Assembly: GCF_001718835.1 (NCBI RefSeq)
Contig: NZ_CP013442.1
Location: forward strand, 771,899-835,898
Direction of reading: 5' to 3'
DNA from: Burkholderia cepacia
GTDB lineage: Bacteria > Pseudomonadota > Gammaproteobacteria > Burkholderiales > Burkholderiaceae
DNA: 64,000 nucleotides
The notes under the pieces were generated by a model. The model was not told where the DNA came from. It saw only the letters and a program-made list of their open reading frames with translations, and searched no databases. The translations under genes and the position numbers were made by a program. Positions 27,480 through 36,140 of this stretch are shown here, in pieces (the first letter of the stretch is position 1; each line of letters starts with the position of its first letter).

Positions 27480-28123
27480 GACAGGGGCATCCTCAGCAGT
27501 GACAGGAGATCGGCCGGCGCGGCGAACCGCACGTCGACGGGCATCGCCAGCACGTGCGCCGGCGGATGGTCCCACAGGGCCAGCGCGGTTTTCATGCCGG
27601 CGCGCGCGCCGCATTCGAGGTCGGCGGCCGCGTCGCCGACGAACAGCGTGTCGGCCGGCGTGAGCGCCAGCGCGTCGGCGATGCGCAGCGCCATGTCGGG
27701 CGCCGGCTTCTGGTTTGGCACGTCGTCGCTGCCGAGCACCATCGCGAAATGGCAGTCGATCCGCAAGTGCTCGAGCAGCGCGACGGCACGCGCGTGATCC
27801 TTGCCGGTCGCGATCGCCATCGGCACGCGGCGCAGCGACAGCGCTTCCAGCATCGCGACGATGCCGTCGAATACGCGCACCCGGTGCATGTTGCGGATGC
27901 TCTCGCGCTTGAATGCCGCATGCATCTCGAGCGGCAGCCCCATCTGGCGCATGATGTTCGGGAAGCTCTGGCCGAGATAGCGGCAGTATTCGCTGAACGG
28001 CGGCGGCGCGCCGTCGCCGACCACCTCGTCGTACGCGGCGAAATACGCGCTGCGCATCACGTCCTTGCTGTCGATCAGCGTGCCGTCCAGATCGAAGATG
28101 ACCGCGGACAACGTGTCAAGCAT
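27464..28123 (-). CDS. HAD-superfamily phosphatase (RifM-like)
   Basis: A 219-residue hydrolase. It has the nucleophile motif VIFDLDGTLIDS, motif II AIATGKDHARA, the Lys in NQKPAPDMAL and motif IV LFVGDAAADLECG, with a helical cap between. In AHBA pathways the HAD protein RifM accompanies RifK and RifL in kanosamine formation. Its place beside the AroQ-like gene and two genes upstream of the AHBA synthase supports this role. Phosphoglycolate-phosphatase-like housekeeping activity is the alternative. The start at 28123 overlaps the sulfotransferase stop by 8 bases. Confidence 0.82.
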   Translation of the reverse strand: MLDTLSAVIFDLDGTLIDSKDVMRSAYFAAYDEVVGDGAPPPFSEYCRYLGQSFPNIMRQMGLPLEMHAAFKRESIRNMHRVRVFDGIVAMLEALSLRRVPMAIATGKDHARAVALLEHLRIDCHFAMVLGSDDVPNQKPAPDMALRIADALALTPADTLFVGDAAADLECGARAGMKTALALWDHPPAHVLAMPVDVRFAAPADLLSLLRMPLSCVPS

Positions 28124-28760
28124 GCGATGCCTCCCGCGGCGAAGCCGCATGGTTCAGCGTCGCGTCGACGGCCGTCAGCATGCGCGCCGTGTCGAGCCGG
28201 CGCGGCGCGAGGAACGCGCGGATGCGGTCGATCTCCGGCGCGGGAGCGGCCAGCATCGATTCGTAGTGCAGCGTGTGCAGCCGCATGTTCGGCCGCGCGT
28301 CGATCCACGCGAGCGTTTCATCGACATGGCGGCGGTACACGTCCTTGAGCTTGTCCGCCGCCGCGTCGTCCCACGACGCGTCGGAGAGATGCAGCGCCAT
28401 GTCGCGCTGCGAGCGCACGATTTCGTCGAGGTCCCGGTGAAGGAACAGGATCGAATAGCAGCGCGTGGCCGGCAGGTGCCGCACGAACCGCGACACGGCC
28501 TTGACGGCCTTGCCGGCCGCGCTGTCGATCCAGTTCACGTAGCCGTGCCGCTCCTTGATCGGCTCCCATTCGAAATAGCCGTGCGGATTGCGCGAGTTGC
28601 CTTCGCGGATGTGATCGGTCAACGGCTCGATGCCGCCGAACGCGAGCACGCGCATCAGCATCGACGTGCCGGAGCGCGGCAGGCCCGAGACGACGGTGAC
28701 CGCATCGTCGCCCCAAGCATCGTTCGCGAGGACTTCCATGCAGGCTAGGGATTTCAGCAT
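28116..28760 (-). CDS. PAPS-dependent sulfotransferase
   Basis: A 214-residue P-loop protein. VVSGLPRSGTSMLMRVL (residues 24-40) is the 5'-phosphosulfate-binding loop, and LHRDLDEIVRSQRDM resembles the 3'-phosphate-binding motif. The length is short but within the bacterial range. It would transfer sulfate from PAPS to a hydroxyl or amine of the product. An APS kinase gene at the far end of the cluster (49983-50591) would supply PAPS, which strengthens the call. It lies 37 bases after the carrier protein gene in the long operon. Confidence 0.8.
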   Translation of the reverse strand: MLKSLACMEVLANDAWGDDAVTVVSGLPRSGTSMLMRVLAFGGIEPLTDHIREGNSRNPHGYFEWEPIKERHGYVNWIDSAAGKAVKAVSRFVRHLPATRCYSILFLHRDLDEIVRSQRDMALHLSDASWDDAAADKLKDVYRRHVDETLAWIDARPNMRLHTLHYESMLAAPAPEIDRIRAFLAPRRLDTARMLTAVDATLNHAASPREASHA

Positions 28761-28797
28761 GCCGTTCTCCCCGGGCGGGCGCGGTGCGTGCGCCGCT

Positions 28798-29052
28798 TCA
28801 TGCGGTGGCCGCCGGCAGCCGGTTGCGGATGTACTGCTCGAGCGTGTCGACCGAGCTGACCAGGTCGATCGACAGGTCTTCGTCGTCGATCTGGATGCCG
28901 AATTCGCCTTCGACGCGAATCAGCACTTCGAGCGCGTCGACCGAGTTCAGGCCGAGCGTCTCGATCAGGTTCTTGTCCCGCAACGCGTCCAGCGTCACGT
29001 CGCGTTGCGTGACCGCGGAGAACACGTTGATCAGGCGTTCGGAAATTTGCAT
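28798..29052 (-). CDS. Acyl/aryl carrier protein 1
   Basis: An 84-residue acidic helical protein. The phosphopantetheine attachment site is LGLNSVDALEVLIRVE with Ser37. It is encoded 3 bases after the AMP-ligase gene, so the ligase very likely loads this carrier. In mitomycin biosynthesis the ligase MitE loads AHBA on the carrier MmcB, and this pair looks equivalent. The PPTase at 44821-45654 would activate it. Confidence 0.9.
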   Translation of the reverse strand: MQISERLINVFSAVTQRDVTLDALRDKNLIETLGLNSVDALEVLIRVEGEFGIQIDDEDLSIDLVSSVDTLEQYIRNRLPAATA

Positions 29053-29055
29053 GGC

Positions 29056-31281
29056 TCAGGTCCTTGAGTAAAAGTTCACACGATGGGAAACCGTGGCGTC
29101 GTCCTTCATGACGTCCTGTTTCCGGAAGCCCAGGTTCAGCATCAGCAGGTCGATGCTCGATTCGGTGGGATGGCAGGTGCCGCCGTGCGTGATCCAGTCG
29201 ACGCCGATCGCGGCGCCCGCGCCGTCGCCGAGGAACAGCTCGTCGACGACGACGACGCCCGCGGTCGACAAGCGCTCCGTCAGCCGCAGCAGGTTCGACG
29301 CGACGTCGGGGTGGTGCACCGCGTTGTCGAGGATCACGACGTCGAGGTCGCCGGCGCCGGCGCATGCGTCGGCGAGCGTGCAGCACCGCACGCCCGGCGC
29401 CGGTTCCGCATTGAGCCCGCCGACGAGCACGCATCGGCCGTCGCGCACCAGGCCTTGCGCCGCGAGGCGCGCCGAATAGGCGCCCGACGTCGCGCTGACG
29501 TCGAGCACGCGATACGGCCCGGGGTGCAGCGCCGCGAGGCGCCGCATCGCCAATAGCGCGGCGCGCTGCTTGTGCGGCCCGTTCATCGCGCGCTGGTAAC
29601 GCGCGATGAACGCCGGCGACGGCGCATGCGTTGCGAGCGGTCGCGCGCGCCGGCCCGCCTGCAGGATCGCGCGCAGATCCTCGGCGCGGTTCCAGCTGCC
29701 GGCGGCGTCGGCTTCGAGCCGCACCAGGTCGGCCACCGCGTCCGGCAGCGGCGCGGGCGCACCGTCGGGCGCGTCGCTCAGCAATCCGCATTGCGCCGCG
29801 ACCGACAGCAGCTCGCCCAGCGCGTCGGCGTGCAGACCGCTTTCGTACGCGAGCTGGTCGACGTTCGCGACGCCGTCGAGCCGTTCGAGCACGCCGGAGC
29901 CGCATAGCGCGAACAGCAGCGCGGAGCGCTTGTACGCGCCGGCCGCCTCGATCAGCCGTTCCGGCGCCGCCCAGCGGTAGACCGGGCTGCGCGCAGCCTT
30001 GCCGTTGGCGGTGCGGCGGATGGCGTCGACGGCTTCAAACACGTCCGGAACCTTGTTCTCGCGCAGCCGCTCGCGGCAGAACCGGCGCACCGCGCCGGCG
30101 TCCCAGGCGAGCCCGGGGCGCGGCACGATCGACGCGAGAATGTGGTCGTTGCCGTCGCCGCGACGCGACTTCACGCTGCGCACCTGGCAATCGTCGACGA
30201 GCGGGCACTCGCGCAGCACCGCTTCGATCTCGAACGGCGAGATCCACGCCTCGCCGCGGCGGATCGCGGCCGTTTCGCGGCCGACGATCTGATAGCCGTG
30301 CTCGCCTTCGCTCACCAGGTCGCCGGTCGGATGCAGGCGTCCGTCCTCGAGTTCGATCACCAGCGGGAAGGCCGACGCGTCGCCCGGCCTTGCGGCGATC
30401 CGCAGGCCCGGCATCGGTCGGCCGATGCACAGCGGCGGCAGCGGCGCGATGCCCGCGAACATCGCGCCGGTCTCGGTGCTGCCGTAGTTACGCGACAGCC
30501 CGAGCCCGAACGCGGCCTGGAACTGCGCGTCGAGCGGCGCGTCGACCGGCCCCGCGCCCGCCATCGCCACGCGCAGCCGCGCCGGGCGCGCACCACTGCC
30601 GGCGCGGCGCGCAAGCAGCGACGCGATGAACGGCGTGAGCGCGCAATGCGTGGCGCGCTGCCGCAGCGCGTCGACGGTGCGGCCGAGTTGGGTCGGCGCA
30701 CAGATCTCGAGCGCGCAGCCCGCATCGGCGGCGGCCCAGAGCCAGCCCAGCACGTATGCGTGGTAGACGGGCGCGACGAGCAGCACGTGATGCTCGGGCG
30801 CGAGCCCGAGCAGGTCGATGTAGCGGCGCGCTTCATGCCGCCAGCTCGCGACCGGACGGAACACGACGGCCGGCCGGCCGGTCGAGCCCGACGTCAGCAG
30901 GTGCAAGCCGCTTTCCAGCGGGTTGTCGCCGGAAAGCGCCGGCGCGGCCGCGATGCGCTCGATCGTCAGCGACTGGCCGTCCGCCAGGCGCCAGAGGGAG
31001 TCGGCGCCGATTTCGCGCGCGTAGCCGCGCGCCTCGTCGGCCGTGCTGTCGGCTGGCAGGACGAGCGGCGAAATGCCGTGCGCCAGCAGGAAGAACAGCA
31101 GCGCGGCATGCGGCAGCGTGTTGTCGACGTAGACGACCGCCCGCGTGCCGATGCCGTGCTCGGCGGCCAGCGCGTCGCGCCACGCGGCGAGCGCCGCCGC
31201 GCCGGCATGGCGCGCCGCCACCTGCTCGAACGACGGGTCGCCCGGCGGCGCGGGCCGCGCGATGAATTCAGTGTCCGGCAT
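29056..31281 (-). CDS. Aryl/acyl-AMP ligase fused to a methyltransferase-like domain
   Basis: A 741-residue two-domain protein. Residues 1-450 are an adenylating enzyme: A3 loop HLLTSGSTGRPAVV, A5 RNYGSTETGAMF, HPTGDLV, and the C-terminal catalytic Lys in RRTANGKAARSPVYRW. Residues 460-741 resemble a class I O-methyltransferase with a winged-helix dimerisation part. Its SAM motif reads VLDVSATSGAYSARL rather than a glycine-rich VLDxGxGxG, so SAM binding may be lost. The substrate is inferred to be AHBA, loaded on the adjacent carrier protein. The start at 31281 overlaps the upstream stop by 14 bases. The fusion is unlike stand-alone MitE. Confidence 0.82.
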   Translation of the reverse strand: MPDTEFIARPAPPGDPSFEQVAARHAGAAALAAWRDALAAEHGIGTRAVVYVDNTLPHAALLFFLLAHGISPLVLPADSTADEARGYAREIGADSLWRLADGQSLTIERIAAAPALSGDNPLESGLHLLTSGSTGRPAVVFRPVASWRHEARRYIDLLGLAPEHHVLLVAPVYHAYVLGWLWAAADAGCALEICAPTQLGRTVDALRQRATHCALTPFIASLLARRAGSGARPARLRVAMAGAGPVDAPLDAQFQAAFGLGLSRNYGSTETGAMFAGIAPLPPLCIGRPMPGLRIAARPGDASAFPLVIELEDGRLHPTGDLVSEGEHGYQIVGRETAAIRRGEAWISPFEIEAVLRECPLVDDCQVRSVKSRRGDGNDHILASIVPRPGLAWDAGAVRRFCRERLRENKVPDVFEAVDAIRRTANGKAARSPVYRWAAPERLIEAAGAYKRSALLFALCGSGVLERLDGVANVDQLAYESGLHADALGELLSVAAQCGLLSDAPDGAPAPLPDAVADLVRLEADAAGSWNRAEDLRAILQAGRRARPLATHAPSPAFIARYQRAMNGPHKQRAALLAMRRLAALHPGPYRVLDVSATSGAYSARLAAQGLVRDGRCVLVGGLNAEPAPGVRCCTLADACAGAGDLDVVILDNAVHHPDVASNLLRLTERLSTAGVVVVDELFLGDGAGAAIGVDWITHGGTCHPTESSIDLLMLNLGFRKQDVMKDDATVSHRVNFYSRT

Positions 31282-32389
31282 AGTGGGCCTTCTTGGCTTC
31301 GAGCAGGCGGCGCACGCCGGGCGGCGCATAGGACGGCGCGCGGCACAGCTCGTCGAGCGTGATCTGGTCCTCGAAATACAGGCTGAGCGTGTCCCACGGC
31401 GTGAAGCAGCCCTTGCACGCGTCGAGGCGCGGGCGCTCGCCCAGCAGCAGTTCGTAGAAACCGGTGCGGTTGACCTGCTCGAGCGCCGCTTCCCAATGGT
31501 CCGTGGTCAGGTCGCCCATCTTGTGGAACCAGATGTTCGGGCAGGGCGTCACGACGCCGTCGTCGAACGTCGACACGACGAGCCGCGGCAGGTGGCAGCG
31601 CCACGAGCGCACGCCGTCGCGATAGAACGCGATCAGCCGGTCGAGATAGGGCCTCGGCGGCAGCACGTGCGCGAATTCCGCGAGCATCGACGGCAGCGCG
31701 TCGATGTGGTGGTACTGGTCCGGACGCACCTGGAATCGCTCGCTGTCGGGCCCGCGCACCGGGAACGGAAACAGCTGCGGCGGATTCTCGCGAAACTGCC
31801 CGCACCACTCGACCAGCGCGCGCAGGTAGGGCGCGCTGCGATCGTTCAGCACGCCGTAGATTTCGAGCGGCAGGCCGGCCTCGACGATCCGGCGGATCCG
31901 GTCGAGCACCATCGAATGAATCGATTCCGACTGCACGCGGTAGCTGTTGCCGCGGTAGTCGCTGCTGTCGAGCGACACCTGCACGGTGATGTTGCCGAGC
32001 CTGACGAGCCGCTCGATCTTGTCGTCGGTCAGCGGCAGCGCGTTGGTCTGCACGATCAGCGTTTCATAGCGCGGCGCCATCTTCTCGATGAACGTCATGA
32101 TTCCCTTGACGATGAAGATCTCGCCGCCGGTGAGCTTCAGCAACGGCGGGGCGAGCGCTTCGTCGACACGCTCGACGATCGTGTCGAGCCGCGTGCCGAG
32201 ATCGTTGCCTTGCACATAGCGGGCGATCGTCGGCGTCTGGAAGATCAGCTTGCCTTCGTGCGACGCCTTCAGGTTGCTCTGCCCGGTCAGGCAGTATTCG
32301 CAGCTGAGGTTGCACGCGTTCTCGTTGATCACCAGGTCGTTGCCGAGCAGTTGTCTGGCGACGTCGGGTTCATGCGCGAGTGGATTCAT
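31268..32389 (-). CDS. Radical SAM enzyme with C-terminal cysteine-rich (SPASM-like) region
   Basis: A 373-residue enzyme. The 4Fe-4S motif is CNLSCEYC (C26, C30, C33), followed by LLKLTGGEIFIVKG and TVQVSLDSSDYRG, typical radical SAM beta strands. The C-terminal half has clustered cysteines (WRCHLP, TPCPNIWF, LDACKGCF) that may hold an auxiliary iron-sulfur cluster as in SPASM or Twitch proteins. There is no B12 domain. It could modify the AHBA moiety or the sugar; no peptide precursor gene is seen, so a RiPP role is unlikely. It has an ATGA overlap with the upstream BchE-like gene. Confidence 0.82.
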   Translation of the reverse strand: MNPLAHEPDVARQLLGNDLVINENACNLSCEYCLTGQSNLKASHEGKLIFQTPTIARYVQGNDLGTRLDTIVERVDEALAPPLLKLTGGEIFIVKGIMTFIEKMAPRYETLIVQTNALPLTDDKIERLVRLGNITVQVSLDSSDYRGNSYRVQSESIHSMVLDRIRRIVEAGLPLEIYGVLNDRSAPYLRALVEWCGQFRENPPQLFPFPVRGPDSERFQVRPDQYHHIDALPSMLAEFAHVLPPRPYLDRLIAFYRDGVRSWRCHLPRLVVSTFDDGVVTPCPNIWFHKMGDLTTDHWEAALEQVNRTGFYELLLGERPRLDACKGCFTPWDTLSLYFEDQITLDELCRAPSYAPPGVRRLLEAKKAHYAGH

Positions 32390-34185
32390 GGTCGGACCGC
32401 CTCGTCGGGTTGGGAATGGAATGGTCGGGAGCCGGCCGGCCGCCACCCGGCGGCGAGCTCGGCGTCGAGCGTGCGCAGCGCGTTGAGCGCCGCGCGATAC
32501 CGGGCGTCGACGGCCGGCCGCTCGGCGAGCACGTCCGCTTCGGTCAGCACACCCTGCTCGGCGCGTAGCGTCAGCCGCGAAATCAGCGCGAGGTTGAATT
32601 CGGCGAGCGCGTCGCGCAGCGCGCGCACTCCGGCTTCAGCCGCCGTGATCGCGCGCGCGCCGGCCGGCGTAGCGGCCCGGCGCTTCAACCGCGACAGGCG
32701 CAGGCTGAAGGCCGGATCGTTGCGCTCGAATTCGAATACGGGCGGCAGCGCACCGTCCGTCGACGCGGCGTCCTTCCTGAACAGCAGCGGCATCGACGCG
32801 GCCAGCGCCGCGATGCGCGCATCCTGGAAGTCGTACGCGAACGGGTCGAGCGATAGCGCGTAGTCGTCGTGCAGCAGCCGCTCCGCGCGCAACGTGTCGA
32901 GCACGCTGGCGCCGGGGTAGAGCTCCAGCGGCGTCGTATAGCGGCGCAGATGCTGGCCGAGGAAGCGGTGCAGGAACGCGTTGTTGGCGTAAATCTCGTC
33001 GAACGACGACCATGGGTGGTACGCGATGAAACCGAATTCGACGTGAATGCCGGCGCCGCGCAACAGCCCGATCGCGCGAATGTTGTCCTCGACCGTCGAT
33101 TTCTTGTTCCAGCGGTCGAGGCCGCGCTGCGAGCCGGATTCGATGCCGATCAGCACTTTTTCGAGCCCCGAGCGATGGAGCAGCGCCAGCAGCGGCCGAT
33201 CCGCCTCGTGCCAGCTCCGCGCCTGCGTGCAGCAGCTGTAGTGGATGTGCAGCCCGCGATCGAGCATGCCTTGCGCGATCGCGCCGATGCGGCGCTTGCC
33301 GAGCGTGCCGCCGCCCGGATCCTCGAACGTCGAATCGACGAACTCGAAGGTGTCGACCCGGTACTGGCGGTGCAGCCGCTCGATTTCGTCGAGGATCCGC
33401 GCGGTCGAGCGCGTGCGCCACAGCTTCCCGCCGTTGATCTTGTTGCCCGCATGCGGCGCGTTGCAGAACGCGCAGCTGCCGCTGCAGCCGCGCGTCGTCG
33501 CCACCCGCATGCTGGACAGGCGGCCGTCGTTCGCCTCGTACTGGTCCCGCATCGCTTCTGGCAGCATGTCGAGCTCGACGACCGTGCGGCCGACCGGATT
33601 GTCGACACAGTCGTCGGCCGCGCGCCGCCAGCTCAGCGCCGGCACGTTCGCGAAGTCGCTGTCCTGCCAGAGGGCCTCGACATAGCGCACGAGCGGCACG
33701 TCGCCTTCGCCGCGCACCAGCGCGTCGAGAAACGACCAGTTCGGATTGCGCAGCAGCTGCGAGCCGAGCGAGGTCGCGAGCGGGCCGCCGGCCAGGAACG
33801 CGGTCGCGGGCCCGAGGTGCGCGCGTAGCGCATGGCCGAACGCCGTCGCATGCGAGATGCTGACGGTCGTGAGCGACAGGCCGACGAGGTCCGGCCGGAA
33901 TGCCCGGATTCGCTCGATCGCGGCGGCATCGCCGGCGCCGCCCGCCGGCACCTCGACGATGCGGCAGTCGATGCTCAGGCGGCGCAGGATCGCGACGAGA
34001 TAACTGACGCCGAGATGCTCGGAGCTGACCACGAGATCGCCGTCCAGCAGCACCGGGAAGCAGACCCGCATCGGCCGCGGATGCGTGAAGTCGACGGCCG
34101 AGCGCAGCGGATCGGCGTCCTCGTCGCCGGGCGCGGCGAACGGGATCAGCGGAATCACGGGCTTGATGTGAAGCACAGCCGGCAT
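32386..34185 (-). CDS. Cobalamin-binding radical SAM enzyme (BchE-like), copy 2
   Basis: A 599-residue paralogue of the protein at 19093-20901. The B12 domain includes SSEHLGVSYLVAILRR, DLVGLSLTTVSIS, LAGGPLATSL and LVRGEGDVP. The radical SAM cysteines lie in GCSGSCAFC (C234, C238, C241). Both copies share NAPHAGNKI/SAPHAGNKI after the motif, DSTFEDP, GLEKVxxGIESG and the C-terminal VFEFE block. Two such enzymes in one cluster imply two cobalamin-dependent radical steps or sequential methylations. It starts one base after the upstream stop. Confidence 0.85.
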   Translation of the reverse strand: MPAVLHIKPVIPLIPFAAPGDEDADPLRSAVDFTHPRPMRVCFPVLLDGDLVVSSEHLGVSYLVAILRRLSIDCRIVEVPAGGAGDAAAIERIRAFRPDLVGLSLTTVSISHATAFGHALRAHLGPATAFLAGGPLATSLGSQLLRNPNWSFLDALVRGEGDVPLVRYVEALWQDSDFANVPALSWRRAADDCVDNPVGRTVVELDMLPEAMRDQYEANDGRLSSMRVATTRGCSGSCAFCNAPHAGNKINGGKLWRTRSTARILDEIERLHRQYRVDTFEFVDSTFEDPGGGTLGKRRIGAIAQGMLDRGLHIHYSCCTQARSWHEADRPLLALLHRSGLEKVLIGIESGSQRGLDRWNKKSTVEDNIRAIGLLRGAGIHVEFGFIAYHPWSSFDEIYANNAFLHRFLGQHLRRYTTPLELYPGASVLDTLRAERLLHDDYALSLDPFAYDFQDARIAALAASMPLLFRKDAASTDGALPPVFEFERNDPAFSLRLSRLKRRAATPAGARAITAAEAGVRALRDALAEFNLALISRLTLRAEQGVLTEADVLAERPAVDARYRAALNALRTLDAELAAGWRPAGSRPFHSQPDEAVRP

Positions 34186-34186
34186 G

Positions 34187-35689
34187 TCAGAAATAGCCGA
34201 TCTGTTGCAGCTGGCTGTCCATGAACGCCGATTCGGCGTCGGTCATGCGCCGGCCGCCGGCGTGCTGCTGCGCCGCCTCGCGGGCGACATCGCCGCCGGG
34301 CTCGACCAGCCAGTGGCCGTCGAGACGATCGGGCACCGGCAGGCCGAGATGGGCGAGGATGGTCGGGTAGATGTCCTCGATGCGGGCGAACAGCGCCGCG
34401 CCGCGCGGAAACGCCGGGCCGGCGACGAACACGATGCCGTCCGGCCGGTGCACGCCGCGCTGCGCGGGCTCGCTCCAGATCGCCCCGGTCAGGTTCGGCG
34501 TCGGCATCACGCTGAAGTCGCGCGGAATCAGCAGGTAGTCGGGCGCGTCCGCCAGCCGCGCGCCGCGATACACGTGCTCGCGCTTTTCCAGCCGGAACCA
34601 GGGCTGGCCGTGCGCGTCGACGACGGTTGCGAGCGCGTCGGCCAGCGCGCGCTCGGCGTCCGGCAGCGTGTCGGCATCGAGCGTGCCGTGCGCGTCACGG
34701 CCCTTGAGGTTCGCGTTCAGGCCGAAGCAGCCGGGCGTCGGCATGTAGAAGCGGGTCTGCGCCCACGCGACGGTGCGACGGTAATGGACCGGCGAGTCGA
34801 ACCACGCGCGCTGCGTCGCGTCGTCGTTCGCCAGTTGCCCGCCGGCGCCCGCTGGTGCGAATTCGGTTGCCAGCAGGCCGTGCTGCTCCAGCAGCTCGTG
34901 CACGTTGAAATCGGCATCGCAGCGGCCGAAGCCGTGGTCCGACGCCACCACGAACAGCGTGTCGTCGTCCACCAGTTCGAGCAGCGTGCCCAGCGCGCGG
35001 TCGACGTCGGCGTAGATGCGCTCCACGTCGGGGCCGGGGTGTGCGTCCTCGCCCCAGTAGTAGTGGCTCACGCGGTCGATCTCGGTAAAGACCACGAACA
35101 GCGCGTCGACGGGGCGGTGCTGCTGCAAGTGCAGGCAGGTGCGCGCGCGGTCGTCGATGAAGCGGCGCGCACGTTCGACGTAGTCGTCCTGGCCGCGGTA
35201 CATCGTCACGATGTCCGAGTGGTAGTGCAGGCCCGCGGCGGCCAGCTCGCTCATCAGCTCCGGCGGCTCCGTATAGCGCAGCGTCTTCGACAGCGGCCAG
35301 CTCACCATGTAGCCGTCGCGCAGCGGCGCGGGCGGATGCGTCATCGGCACGTTGTAGACGCCGACGCGGTAGCCGTGGCGCTCCAGCGTGCGCCATACCG
35401 GTTCGCGGCCATAGTCGGCGACGTTCATGCCGCGCGCCGAGTAATCGCCGGCCTGGGTCGACCAGAATTGGTAGATGCCGTGCTCGCCCGGCTCGACGCC
35501 GGTAAACATCGACGCCCAGCCCGGCGCAGTATGCGGCGGAAAGGTCGACTGCAGCACGCCCGATGCGGCACGCGCACGCAACGCCTTGAAATTCGGCAAC
35601 CGGTCCCGCGCGATCAGATCGTCCAGGACCGTTGCCGACGCGCCGTCGATACCGAGTACCAGCAGCTTGAGCGCATTCGATGTCGTCAT
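34187..35689 (-). CDS. Alkaline-phosphatase-superfamily phosphodiesterase/pyrophosphatase, copy 2
   Basis: A 500-residue protein with an intact type I phosphodiesterase/nucleotide pyrophosphatase site: metal Asp in VLGIDGASATVLD, nucleophile region PPHTAPGWASMFTGVEPGEHG, EIDRVSHYYW and the canonical SDHGFG. There is no signal peptide or membrane helix, so it is probably cytoplasmic. It could hydrolyse a phosphodiester, nucleotide sugar or sulfate ester in the pathway. The start at 35689 (MTTSNALKLLV) places the first metal ligand at the usual distance; the longer frame is poorly supported. It lies 77 bases after the TfoX-like gene. Confidence 0.8.
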   Translation of the reverse strand: MTTSNALKLLVLGIDGASATVLDDLIARDRLPNFKALRARAASGVLQSTFPPHTAPGWASMFTGVEPGEHGIYQFWSTQAGDYSARGMNVADYGREPVWRTLERHGYRVGVYNVPMTHPPAPLRDGYMVSWPLSKTLRYTEPPELMSELAAAGLHYHSDIVTMYRGQDDYVERARRFIDDRARTCLHLQQHRPVDALFVVFTEIDRVSHYYWGEDAHPGPDVERIYADVDRALGTLLELVDDDTLFVVASDHGFGRCDADFNVHELLEQHGLLATEFAPAGAGGQLANDDATQRAWFDSPVHYRRTVAWAQTRFYMPTPGCFGLNANLKGRDAHGTLDADTLPDAERALADALATVVDAHGQPWFRLEKREHVYRGARLADAPDYLLIPRDFSVMPTPNLTGAIWSEPAQRGVHRPDGIVFVAGPAFPRGAALFARIEDIYPTILAHLGLPVPDRLDGHWLVEPGGDVAREAAQQHAGGRRMTDAESAFMDSQLQQIGYF

Positions 35690-35766
35690 CGACTGTGGCG
35701 CGGCGCGTGCCGCGCTTCCATGGTGAAGGTTTGAGGTGTCCGGCGCCGCGCGCGGCGGCCGGAGCG

Positions 35767-36117
35767 TCATCGTTTCCGGGACGGCTTGCCGGGCTGGCCG
35801 GCAAACCGGATCGAGTGCGCGAGCCACACACTCAGGCGTGCGGTGTCGTCCAGCATCGCGTCGGGCACCAGCACGTACTGGCGGCTCGGCGGGCTGGCCG
35901 GCTCGTACCGCAGCGGCCGCGCGCCGCGCTCTTGCAGCAGCGCGGCGTAGTGCACCGGATCGAGCTTGATCGCGAGGCCGACGTTGGACAGCGACGCGAA
36001 CGGCTTGCCGTTCGCATACGCCATCACGCCGCCGAACATCGGCCGGAAGCTGATCGCGTTCGGATCAGGGGCGGCCAGCATCACCGGCGCCTGCAGTTGC
36101 CCGGGATCGTGGTGCAT
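35767..36117 (-). CDS. TfoX N-terminal domain protein
   Basis: A 116-residue single-domain protein. FRPMFGGVMAYANGKPFASL and VGLAIKLDPVHYAALL match the TfoX/Sxy N-terminal domain; the C-terminal DNA-competence half is absent. Stand-alone domains of this type are common and uncharacterised. It sits 23 bases after the VOC gene inside the biosynthetic operon, so an accessory or resistance role is possible, but nothing in the sequence proves it. Confidence 0.75.
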   Translation of the reverse strand: MHHDPGQLQAPVMLAAPDPNAISFRPMFGGVMAYANGKPFASLSNVGLAIKLDPVHYAALLQERGARPLRYEPASPPSRQYVLVPDAMLDDTARLSVWLAHSIRFAGQPGKPSRKR

Positions 36118-36140
36118 GGCGAGTGCCTCGCGTCGGGCGA

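Noticed and set aside
31268..32389. RiPP maturation system based on the SPASM-like radical SAM enzyme
   Set aside because: No short precursor peptide, RRE-type partner or peptidase is visible nearby; the context is small-molecule assembly.
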